64,000 nucleotides of DNA from Molossus alvarezi (lineage: Eukaryota > Chordata > Mammalia > Chiroptera > Molossidae). The position numbers were made by a program, and so were the translations under genes. The stretch spans positions 41,542,488-41,606,487 of the forward strand of contig CM073897.1 in NCBI GenBank assembly GCA_037176705.1. Direction: 5' to 3'. A model generated the notes under the pieces. The model was not told where the DNA came from and made no database searches. It saw only the letters and a list, made by a program, of their open reading frames with translations. The stretch's first letter is position 1. The number at the start of each line of letters is the position of its first letter. Shown piece by piece: positions 54,785 to 64,000 of this stretch.

Positions 54785-54999
54785 TATTATTCTTTAATAG
54801 TTTGTTGATTTTTAGAGAGAAAAGAAGGGAGAAGAGAGAAACATTGATGTGAGATCACAGCATCAGTTGGCCACTTCCTGCACCTCCCCTACCAGGGATT
54901 GAACCCACAACCTGGGGCATGTGCCGTGACTGGAATCGAACCAACAACTTTTCAGTGCATGGGATGATGCCCAACCAACCGAGCCGCACTGACCAGGGC
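54785..54999 (-). mobile_element. Ves SINE, A-like
   Basis: The reverse copy runs from AATAGTTTGTTGATTTTTAG to CGAGCCGCACTGACCAGGGC. The target duplication is not clear. Confidence 0.94.
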
Positions 55000-55574
55000 A
55001 GGGTGTGTTTTCAGATCTCAGACAGGATCTGGGGTGCAGACAGTGTATATTCTGTAATGTCCCAGTGGGGTCTGGGGCAAGGCTCCAGAATCAAACCCAT
55101 TCATTTCTCTGAAGCAAACTGTTCACACTGAGTGAGAAAAATAAAGACAATAAATAGCTTAAGATCATTTCAGGTCTGGATTTGCCACCAAATGAGTTAT
55201 TAAAAAAGGAAAAAAAAGAAGAAAAATCTTGTGGTTTTAGACGTTTTTGAGGGCCCGGGTTGATAAGAGCCTGTGGCTGTATGTGATACATATTTACTAC
55301 GTCACTATGTAACCCGTACAGAAACGAAGACCTCCTGTGTGAGGCGGTGTAAACCACAGTTCATTGCTTCCCAAAGAGGTGAGGACCTTAGGTGCGGGGA
55401 GGGCCTCGTTCCACTTGGCATCCAAAGGCGCGCAGGCCGGGCCCGGAGGCAGGACCTGCAAACGCCAGGTGCGTCAACCACCCGCAGGCTCGCTTGTACA
55501 CGATCTCCTGGATCCCAGGAACTGGCCTCGTCTTAAAAATTACCATGGAAAATAGAAACTGTAAGGCAATACCA
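55000..55574. other. Unique sequence, no feature recognised
   Basis: No exon or repeat family is recognised. Confidence 0.4.
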
Positions 55575-55755
55575 ATAGCTCACACACACGGAGCCCTTAT
55601 GTTTGCCAGGCACTGTTCCAGATGCCTCCCGGAATTCTCACGAGTACACTATCAGGTAGCAACTATTTTTATGAGGGACTCACCCAAGATCACACAGCTA
55701 GTAAGCAGCAGAGCGGGCCTCAGGACTCCAGCGTGTTGTGCCGAGTTCACGCTTC
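55575..55755 (-). mobile_element. MIR SINE
   Basis: TTTGCCAGGCACTGTTCCAG, then CCAAGATCACACAGCTAGTA, gives a near-complete antisense MIR. Confidence 0.93.
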
Positions 55756-55839
55756 TAACTACACGGCCTCTCTGCACATGTACACTCCCGCCAGACGCAC
55801 GCAGACAGGAATGAAGACTAAGAGGGAACCTCCCTGATA

Positions 55840-56025
55840 AAACACTATGCATTATTGAGCACTTGCCATGTGCTGGGTCTTGGACTGAGCACTTTGCATT
55901 ATCCTATCTAAGCCCCTCAACAAAGTATACGGAGGAGTCTCGGACCCCAGTTCCCAGGTAAAGGACCTGAGGCTCAGAGTGATGAGGACATGGCAGGGTC
56001 AGGATTTGAACCCAGGGCAGATTGG
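55840..56025 (-). mobile_element. MIR SINE
   Basis: TTGAGCACTTGCCATGTGCT, GACCTGAGGCTCAGAGTGAT and CAGGATTTGAACCCAGGG give a second antisense MIR, only about 85 bases from the previous one. Confidence 0.92.
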
Positions 56026-56559
56026 CCTTGGGGCGGAGGATCTCGGGGAATGGGATCACAGGTGCTGGCCTCCAGGAGCTTACAGGGAGGTTCGGGGACA
56101 TAGGCGACAGAGACAGGAGGACGTTCTGAGAACAGCGCGGGCAGACTTGTGGCTGTGGTTTCATCAGCATGTGGAGGGGAGCGCAAAGGCTCCATGTCCA
56201 CCAAGGCCGAGGGCAGCTTCTGTCCAGGCCTGAGCCTCCTGTCTGTACAGTGGGCACAGTAACACCCACCCTGCCTGCCCTTCTGGGTGGTACTTGGGGT
56301 TCATGGAGCCACGGATATTACAGCACACTTTGGTCCTTTGTGCTTTTTGGACTCTGCACAGGAAGAGAACCATCTCTGAGGGCTACACAGAGCAAATGGG
56401 ATCTTTGGAAAGAAGGGTAGAAGGCAAAGGGGCTGTGTGTCTCCCCTAAATGTGCTGGGACCATCCTCAAGGTGCCCCTCCCCCACCAGGATGGGCAAGT
56501 GGTGGTGCTGCAGCTCTGGTGGTCTTTGGTGGTCCCAGGTCATCTCCTGGACCTCCCTC
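56026..56559. other. Unique sequence, no feature recognised
   Basis: No exon or repeat family is recognised. Confidence 0.4.
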
Positions 56560-56815
56560 TTGTCCTCGCTCCCCATGTGCATCAGCCACCGAGCCCTGTG
56601 CGTGTCACCTCGATAAGTTCCAAGATCCAGGTCTGTCCACCCATCTCCATCGCATGCTCTGGGTCATGCACCTTCTCCTGGGCCACTTCTCTGGTCTCCG
56701 TCTCTCCAGACTCCTCCCCAAGTCTGTCCTCACACAGCCGCCCGAGCCCAGTGTTGAACAAACCCATCGTGTGTTATTCTCCTGCTCAAAGCCGTCCCAT
56801 GTCTCCCCATTAACT
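56560..56815 (+). mobile_element. L2 LINE fragment
   Basis: TCTCCAGACTCCTCCCCAAG, TTCTCCTGCTCAAAGCCGTC and CCATGTCTCCCCATTAACTA follow L2 order in sense orientation. Confidence 0.72.
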
Positions 56816-56949
56816 ATCACATGGGGCAGCGAACTTTTTCTGTATAAAAGCCAGATAGTAAATATTTTAGGTTTTGCAGTTCAAGAGGCAAAATTGAGGA
56901 TGTTAAGTACTCATATAAAAGAGAAAACACATTTTCACAAAATTTTATT

Positions 56950-57202
56950 TATTTATTTATTTTAAATCCTCACCCGAGGATATTTTTCTATTTATTTTCA
57001 GACAGAGTAGGAGGGAGAGGGAGAGGGAGAGAGAGAGAAACATTGATGTAAGAAAGATACATTGATTGGTTGCCTCCCGCAGGACCCTGACCGGCGAGGG
57101 GGACTGAACTGCACCTGAGGTACGTGCCCTTGACCAGAATCGAACCTGAGACTCTTTGGTCTGCGGGCTGATTCCCAACCACTGAGGCAAACCGGCCAGG
57201 GC
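56950..57202 (-). mobile_element. Ves SINE, B-type
   Basis: The tail TCCTCACCCGAGGATATTTT starts it and the head ends AAACCGGCCAGGGC. TCACAAAATTTTATT before and TCACAAAGTTTTTATT after are the target duplication. Confidence 0.97.
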
Positions 57203-57256
57203 TCACAAAGTTTTTATTAATGAAATTCATAATATAATAGTAACTAAATATTTAAT

Positions 57257-57502
57257 TATTTTTTATCCTCACGCGAGGACATTTTTGCATTCATCTTCAG
57301 ATAAGAGTGGGAGGGAGAAAGGGATGAAGAGAGAGAGAGAAACATCCATATGAGAGAGACACATTGACTAGTTGCCACCCACACAACCCCAACCAGGGCT
57401 GGGGACAAACTGCAACTGAGGTGCATGCCCTTAGCAGGAACCAAACCCAGGACTCTGATTCATGGGCTGACACTCTAACCGCTGAACCAAACCGGCCAGG
57501 GC
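57257..57502 (-). mobile_element. Ves SINE, B-type
   Basis: The tail TCCTCACGCGAGGACATTTT starts it and the head ends CTGAACCAAACCGGCCAGGG. It lies about 55 bases from the previous Ves copy, in the same orientation, but is an independent insertion judging by its different flanks. Confidence 0.97.
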
Positions 57503-57566
57503 CATATATATATGGTCTACTGATGAGAAGAATGAGTTTTCATTATTTTTTGAGGGAGGATAACAT

Positions 57567-57610
57567 TTTGCTTAATTGGAGTTTAAATTGGGGTTTGCTT
57601 AATTGGAGTT
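57567..57610. repeat. 17-bp direct repeat
   Basis: TTTGCTTAATTGGAGTT occurs at 57567-57583 and 57594-57610. Confidence 0.95.
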
Positions 57611-57954
57611 AGTGTTTCCTACCATGAACTCAGGCACAAACATTTGTCTTCATTCTGAAGCCCTAAAGAGACAGAGTTAGCCCCAGGCTCGTGTTTGCAG
57701 ACCCTTGAGCTGTAGCCAGGCCTCTCACCTCTGGGGCTGCATGCAGGGATGGCACCAGGCCACTCTGGGTGACGGGGCTCAAGCCTAGGCCCCTGGAGCA
57801 AACATCTCTAGACCTGAAGCCTGGACATCAGTGTGATTTGAAAGGCGCTCAGTGCAGCCACAACTGGAACCGCTGGCCCACGGGACAGAGTCCACAGGAG
57901 GCCCTCTTGATCTCTTCCAGCCTCTCCAGTCTCTCTCCCAACACGCCTCATCTC
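57611..57954. other. Unique sequence, no feature recognised
   Basis: No exon or repeat family is recognised. Confidence 0.4.
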
Positions 57955-58165
57955 CACTCAGCTCCAGCAACACCAGCTGCAATTTCCTGCTTCTGGGTTT
58001 TGCTCACGCTGTTGGGAAACGTCAACATCTAACTCTTCATTCTTTGTGCTTTAGCTCAGGTGCCCCCTGCTCTAGGAAGTTGTCCCTTCCTCTCTGGTCC
58101 CTGAGTCCCTTGTATTTTCTCAGCTTTTAGCAAGCATCACCCTGCACTGCCTTTGCCCATTTACC
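57955..58165 (+). mobile_element. L2 LINE fragment
   Basis: CTTTGTGCTTTAGCTCAGGT and CTCTAGGAAGTTGTCCCTTC resemble the sense L2 3' region. Confidence 0.7.
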
Positions 58166-59019
58166 CCTTGGCACCTTGCACAGACCGGAAGCGTCGGGAG
58201 GGGATCAGGCTTATTCTCTAGATGTCCTGTGTTGCACCAACACAAGGCCGGCCCACCACCCACCCGTGCTCAGTGAGTGCTTACTGGAGAGATGGAGGAG
58301 TAAAGGAACAAACACACCCACGTGTGTGGGAGAGGACTTGCCCCCGCCCCCACCTCAAATGAGCTGGATCTGGAGAGGGTGGGGATGGAGGGGCCCTGTG
58401 GTTGGTTTCCAGTTCCTTGTAATCACACGTTTATTTTCTGAGAATCTCATGTTTTCTGTAACTTGCACTTTCTCACATTGTGACTTGGCACTTGTTGTAA
58501 GGAAACAGTGGTTTTTCCTTAACTTTTCCTGTCTGTGGAGGATGTCGCTGCTGGAACACCCAGCCCATTTGTGGTTAAAAAGAAAGACCGTGTGGCTGCC
58601 CTATTGGCAAGCGGCACCCTGCCCGTTCCTTCTGTGATCTCGGCGCAGACCCGCTGGGCTGCGCTCGGGTGAACCCTGATCTGGGTGGCTCCTCGGAACC
58701 CTGTGGCTCCGAGGCTTGCCTGCTTCCAACCTGGTGGAGGCGGGATTGCTGTCACCCACTGGCTCTCGAAACATGTCAGTATTGTGAACAGCCTCGTGCT
58801 GTGTGTAACACTCAAAACAGCTTTTGTTTTGGTTCTGTTTGTTTATTTTTGTAGTCAAATGCTCTACCCTTGAGCTTTACCCCCATTTGTTTATTTTTAA
58901 AGGTGCAAACCCGTGGTTTCTTTGGGTCCCAGGTTGTAAGAGGCTGCCACAGAGTTGCAGTGGGGAAAGGAGGGGAACTTGTTTATGGAGTACACATGCT
59001 GTATATGCACGTACACTTC
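58166..59019. other. Unique sequence, no feature recognised
   Basis: No exon is supported. Frames near 58180-58860 overlap on both strands. Confidence 0.4.
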
Positions 59020-59150
59020 TTTATTCATTTTACCCTGGCAACAGCGCTGCAGGGTAGGTGGGAACTTACAGAGGAGGGAACTTAGTACCAGGTAGATTAA
59101 GTGCCTTGTCCAAGGTCAAACACTGGTAAAAGGTGGAGCAAGGCACATTT
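59020..59150 (-). mobile_element. MIR SINE
   Basis: GTGCCTTGTCCAAGGTCAAA, after GAGGAGGGAACTTAGTACC, is an antisense MIR core. Confidence 0.75.
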
Positions 59151-59164
59151 GTGTGTGTGTGTGT

Positions 59165-60440
59165 GTGTAAACTTTTAATTGACATACAATATAAAGAAAA
59201 GCCCAGCACTTGTAAATATGTAAGTTAGTGAATGTTGCACAGTGGACATACCCACGTAACCAGATCCTCCATCCTGAGGTCCCTTCTTACGGCCTCTCAG
59301 TCTCTGTTTTCTTCTCAGTTCCTGCAAGGATTCTGCTCTCCTGACTTGTGATACTATAGATTAGTTCTGCCTGTTTTCTAATTTAATATAAATGGAATCA
59401 CACAGCAAAGACTCTTTGGTGCCTGCGTCTTTCACTCGGCATTATGGTGGTGAGATCTAACCACGTAATTCCGTGTGGTTGTAAACCCTTCATTTCCGTC
59501 ACTCCAGGATGATCGCCTCGTGCGAGTGCAGATCATTTATTTACCACTCTACTGCAGGTGCACATTTCGTTGCTTTCCAGTTTGGGGCTATTACGCACGG
59601 TGTCTCAAAGAGTATTCTTTCCACGTCGTTTGGCACTAAGTTGGTCCTAGGACTGGGGTTTCTGGGTTACAGGATATGTGTACGTTCCGATTGAGTAGAT
59701 ATGGCCAGTTTTCTAGAGCGATTACACCGATTTGTACTCCAGCAGGTGTGTGCGGGAGTCCTGATGGTTGTGCGTGCTCCCTACCTACCGACTGCCTCGC
59801 CACTAGGCGCTTCCGGTGGCTGCATCGCTGTGCTTCGACGTGTGTTTCCCTCTTATCTAATGAAGCAGAGCACCTTTCTATGTGTTTACTGGAACATTTG
59901 GGTATCCGTTTTTATGCAGTGCCTACTTAAGACTTGTTTTAAAAAAATGAAATTGCTTTTTCTTTTTTAGTTGTAGAAACTCTTTATATTTTATTTGTAG
60001 GAATTCTTTATGTATTATTTGTAGGAAATACATATATATATATATTTATATATTTATACACACACACACACACACACGTTAGATATAGTCACTATTTTTT
60101 TCCCAGTCTGTGGCTTATATGTTTACTCTCTTACTAGTACCATTTGATACAGAGAAGTTTCTGATTTTGATGAAGTTTAGTTTTTCATTTTTTCCCTTTG
60201 TGCTTAGCACATTTTCTGTTCTGTTTAAGAAAACTTTGCCTACTCCAAGGTCATGAAGAGGCTCTCCTGTGTTTTCTTGTAAAAGTTTTATTGTTTTGCC
60301 TTTCTGTTTAGATCCAGAGTCCATCTGGAACCGATTTCTCAGTAGAGTGTAAAATAGAGGTCAAGGTTCATTTCTTAAATATGGATAACCAGTTGACTTA
60401 GCCACATCTATTGGGAGGACCCCCGCCCCCGCTCTGTCAT
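59165..60440 (-). mobile_element. Old L1 fragment, ORF2 end and 3' region
   Basis: Antisense L1 phrases run in order: TAAACTTTTAATTGACATAC, TTCCAGTTTGGGGCTATTAC, GATTTGTACTCCAGCAGGTG, CCAGTCTGTGGCTTATATGT, TGATTTTGATGAAGTTTAG and TTTGCCTACTCCAAGGTCAT. At nearly 1.3 kb this is the longest LINE copy in the window. It is interrupted by AT and CA simple repeats at 60028-60077 and has no intact reading frame. Confidence 0.92.
60028..60077. repeat. (TA)n and (CA)n compound repeat
   Basis: A TA-rich run is followed by about 10 CA units, inside the L1 fragment. Confidence 0.93.
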
Positions 60441-61214
60441 GTCAGCTGACAGGGAGGGCACCTTTGTGGGTCTGCCTCTGGGCTCCTGGGTCAGATTTGT
60501 AGGCCAGAGCTATCTGATTGCAAACGGTCTTCTTTTCATTATTCTGTAATGGAAAGAATTTGAGTAAGTGATTTTGAAACAAGCTAAGGATGAAAAGACA
60601 TAATGTGCTATGTCTGAGTGGGAGTGTTCTGTGCCATCTAATAGAGACCCATTAGGCTCTCAAAGTCTCAGAAGGCAAATGGCAGTTGTCTGGGTGTGGG
60701 TGCGGGGAGCCTGGAGGGAGGAGGGACAGATTACACAGTACACAGGGACGTTAGGGAAAGTGCTGACCATGGGCTGCACCCCATGAGCCAGGACCTGTGG
60801 AAGGGTCCAGGGTGATCATCTCAGAGAGAGGGAAAGTAGTGCATTTCTCTGTGGTTATAAAGGAAAGCAAATTATTAGATAAGAGATTATTTGTTGAATA
60901 AGTGGAGTTTGTACAAGATTTTAATGAGAGTACATAGTTTGTACTTAGGGATTATTAGCTCTTCAAACTCTTGTTCTGAGTTATTAATTACTTTTTTTTT
61001 TATTATAAAAGTTAATCCATAGGTGCTCTTTTTAATAGGGGATGATAGTTTCATAGATAAAGCGCAAGTCAATAGAGAGTGTGTAGTAACCTGGCTTCTT
61101 CTAGGTTTCTGTGATTAAAAACCACTTACTTTCTGAGACGAAAGTGTATGTTCCAAATGGATATTATTGACCATCTGGTGGACGTTACCCCAAATGTGGG
61201 CAGTGAATGTTCAT
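60441..61214. other. Unique sequence, no feature recognised
   Basis: No exon is supported. 60870-61080 is AT-rich. Confidence 0.4.
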
Positions 61215-61390
61215 CTGTGGCTCTCAGCCTCCGCTGTACATTTGCATCACAAAGGGAGCTTTGAAAAAGTGCTGGTACCCAGGTAGCAGCCCCAGATATT
61301 CTGATCTGATTGGTGTTGGGAACATTCTGGGCATCAGGAGTCCTAAAAACTCCCCAGGTGACTCTTATAGTATGCAGCCCAGGGGAAACC
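61215..61390 (+). mobile_element. MER5-like hAT element
   Basis: GTACATTTGCATCACAAAGG, CAGATATTCTGATCTGATTG and AACTCCCCAGGTGACTCTTA follow MER5A from left to right over most of its length. Confidence 0.82.
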
Positions 61391-63150
61391 CACTGTGCTC
61401 AACCGAGTTAATTCACTCTCATGGGACTTGTCTTCCACTCATGCCAGTACCACTTTGGGCTGCAACCCCACCTGGGTCTTCTGGCAGCTCGCTCCTACTC
61501 TCCTTTATCCCCCTCCGTGATAACAGGCTTTGGGGTGTGCAGTGATCTTTTCCACTGCGGGGTGCTTCCTGACCATCCACTCATGGTGCAGGTGGGGAAC
61601 CCGAGCATCTGAAAGCGGCGTGTGGGTGTTCATACAACCGGTGAGTCAGCCAGGCGCCCTGAGTCGCAGAGCAGGAGCTCAGGGTCTGGCAGGGCCAGCA
61701 GAGGGGCGAGGATGGAGAACAGGACAGGGAGCGGTGCCCTGACTGGGCGGAAGGACACAGAAGGGGGACGCTCTGCAGCCCAGGCTCCAATGCAAGGCCT
61801 GATGCTCCATAGCTAATGTTAAATGAGTCCATGAGGCCTGTCTGCAAAGCCTCATGGTATTACTATGATGTTACGACTCTTTTCACCCGAGGAACACTGA
61901 CTAGGTCCTACTGAGGAAAGCGAAGGAACTGTGTGTCCTGGACTCTCCTGGGCACATCCCACGTGTCACTGTACTGCCTGGGTCTGGAGCGCTGAGGATG
62001 GTATTGTGTGGCCCTGGGAGAGGACTCCCGGGCATCTGGCTGAAGTGCCCGCGGGCCGTGTCCTCCTGGACAAAACCAGAGGGAGGGAAGGACGAAGGTC
62101 AGGTTGTCTTTATCCTACTCCAGAAGGTTTTCTTAGTTGCTCGGTGGGGATATGGGGTTCAGTAGTTTGGCACTGCTCAAGGGCAGAGACCAGATTTCCT
62201 TAAGCAGCTGGTCATTTCTGCACCAGTTTCTTATACAGGGCTCCACTCACAGGAGGTTCTCAGGGCAGGTTTGGTGAATGAAGGATGAATGGAAAAATCT
62301 CAATGACTATTCCTGCTATTTTGTTTACCAAGGATGTGGTATGCTGTTTGAGACTAGGGTGAATGACAGAATCCTATATATGGTGTGTGTCTGTGGATAC
62401 ACACACAGAGCGAGCAGGGGAGGAGGGGAGAGAGAAACAGGAACAGGTGCCCTCCCTGGCCCAGCATCCCTGTATCTCCAGCACCCACACATGGCACCGA
62501 ATGCCAAAACATGCCAGGGAGGCGGTGACTGAGCAAGTTTATTCCTTGCCCGGTTTGTGCCATGGGTCTGAAATATTGCCGTTCTCTTCCTGATTTGCTT
62601 ATTGTAAGAGTCCCATCGAAAAGTAGAGTGCACCCCAGATGTTTCCAATAAAGAGACTTAAATGCAGGATCTATTTAACATAAGTGTGACAGGCAGGGCG
62701 GAGGGAATAACCCAGAGATGTGGAGGCCACTCAGATGGGTGAAGCCCAAACCACCCGGGTCTGGAGGGGCCAGCAGAGAAGAGGTATTTCTGGAGCTTGA
62801 GGAGAGCAGGGCCCTGGGCCGGAGCAGTGGTCCTGAAGGGAGCAGCACCCACACGGGGAGGGAGCAGGAGAGAAACCCTGGCCTCTCCTAGTGACTTCCC
62901 TAGACCAAAGCCAATAGAGCCCTGGTGGTGGCCTGCCAGGGCCCACTGGATCATCCCGAGTCATCCTCTGGGCTCCGAACAGGGCAGAGAGGGCAGAGTG
63001 GCTGGAGGGCTGGGGCGGCAGCTGAGAAGCAGCAGCTCACTGGTGGAGGGAAGAGCCTGTCGGGGCCAAGAGGAGCCCAGGAGAGGAGGAAGCGGATCCA
63101 TGGGTAGAGTGTGCCTGCCCTCCATCCCTGGGGAATGTGAGCTGCAGGGA
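61391..63150. other. Unique sequence, no feature recognised
   Basis: Several frames of up to 120 codons lie on both strands (for example 62797-63159), but I see no exon borders or known protein. Confidence 0.4.
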
Positions 63151-63152
63151 AG

Positions 63153-63195
63153 TAATTAGACCATATCCAGGAATCTTATCCTGGACCCATAATTA
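63153..63195. promoter_or_regulatory. Symmetric TAATTA / TCCAGGA palindrome, possible enhancer
   Basis: TAATTA at 63153-63158 and 63190-63195 flank an inverted pair, TCCAGGA and TCCTGGA (63166-63185, six-base loop). The nested symmetry and lack of repeats suggest a protein-bound element with two homeodomain cores. Function is inferred. Confidence 0.35.
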
Positions 63196-63384
63196 CATGT
63201 ACAGGAATTTTTTAAAGAGTTGTTGGCAGTGGTTTTAATGTCTCATAAATATTCCTCTAAGGATTGTCCCACAAGAAAGGGGTGGTTTTGCTTCTCAGGC
63301 CTGGAGCCAGCCCTGAACCTTTGGAGATGAGGCCCCCAGGCCCTTCTGAGGAGGAAATCTCGTGGTAGCGCCCCCCTGTACTCG

Positions 63385-63400
63385 CCCCCCCCCCCCCCCC
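63385..63400. repeat. Poly(C) run
   Basis: Sixteen consecutive C residues. The length may be imprecise. Confidence 0.95.
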
Positions 63401-64000
63401 AGCTCTAGTAAGAGCTCAGGCACTGGTTTCAGGAGCTCTGGCCCTAGGAACGCCTGCGAGTCTGCCTGGTAGGGAGCTTCCTCTAGGTCCAGGAGGTCTT
63501 CCCGGGAGCTGGCAGTGGGGGTCCTGACGCTGATCTCAGATTGCAGAGGAATGTGGATGCTGGTGAAAGCTGCTTAGGGAACCCCATGTTTGCTCATTTT
63601 GATGAAATTCTAGACTGAGAGTGGCATGTGTCTAAGTAGGAGGCTCTTATTCCAACAAAAGCAAAGTCTGCACAAGGCAGAGGAGAGAAACGCAAGGCAG
63701 AAGAAACAGGAGCGTGTGTGAAGCCCCCAGGTGGAGAGCCCACCCCCGAGCCCCACCCGCATGGGTGCTGCTCGCTCAGCTGGACCACTCAGGGGCTGTC
63801 TGCCGAATGGCATCCAGGCGATGACTTCAGTTTGCATCTCAGCCCTCCCTCGATGAGAGGTATGGCCTTGGGCTATTCCCAGTACTTCTCTGCTTTTCTA
63901 GTCTCTTTGTGAAATTGCATCATCATCGTTGTGTCTGAGTTGAGATGGTTTACGCAAAAATCATCTACCCCATCACCTGGCGCATGCCAATGCCTCCCCA
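63401..64000. other. Unique sequence to window end
   Basis: No exon, RNA gene or repeat family is recognised. Confidence 0.4.

Noticed and set aside
59509..59970. Open frames as possible exons
   Set aside because: They lie in an antisense L1 fragment.
1..64000. Helitron, piggyBac or full-length hAT elements expected in some bats
   Set aside because: I looked for the terminal motifs (TC...CTRR hairpins, TTAA-flanked ends) and saw none I could support by eye.

Overview
This window is mammalian nuclear DNA, almost certainly from a microbat of the Yangochiroptera. It holds at least twenty copies of a tRNA-derived SINE of the bat Ves type. These have a tRNA-like head, a body rich in CTCTCTC/ATCGATG and an AATCAATAAA or ATATTTTTCC tail, and many are flanked by clear target-site duplications. 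The background is typical placental DNA: ancient MIR and L2 copies, MER5-like hAT fragments, old and younger L1 fragments, CA/GT and GA microsatellites, and CpG-poor sequence outside a few islands. Nothing prokaryotic (operons, CRISPR arrays, ribosome binding sites) or viral was found.

Layout. 1-5.1 kb is repeat-rich, ordinary sequence. 5.1-5.47 kb is a strongly purine-skewed stretch leading into a CpG island (about 5.47-6.85 kb). The island has a CCAAT box and GC box near 5.6 kb and good splice donors near 6083 and 6367 on the + strand, so it is probably the promoter and 5' first exon of a gene running left to right. A TATA-type element inside a palindrome at 7522-7540, followed by a donor at 7618, may be a second start. 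A second GC-rich island (8.6-9.2 kb) with Sp1- and E2F-like sites may be a third. From about 9.3 kb to the end I see no exon I can support; this long stretch behaves like a first intron or intergenic DNA filled with Ves, L1, L2, MIR, MER5-like and one mariner-type miniature element. I could not identify the gene.

No protein-coding gene can be supported. The open frames present are explained by GC-rich islands, simple repeats, SINEs or chance. The most interesting signals are regulatory or mobile: CTCF-core-like sequences carried in Ves bodies, the palindromic TATA element, symmetric homeodomain-type and POU-type sites, nested insertions that give a relative time order, and an intact-looking 92-bp mariner MITE. 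All repeat family names come from memory of consensus sequences and are not database hits. Boundaries of old repeats are approximate, within tens of bases. I see no convincing new biological system.
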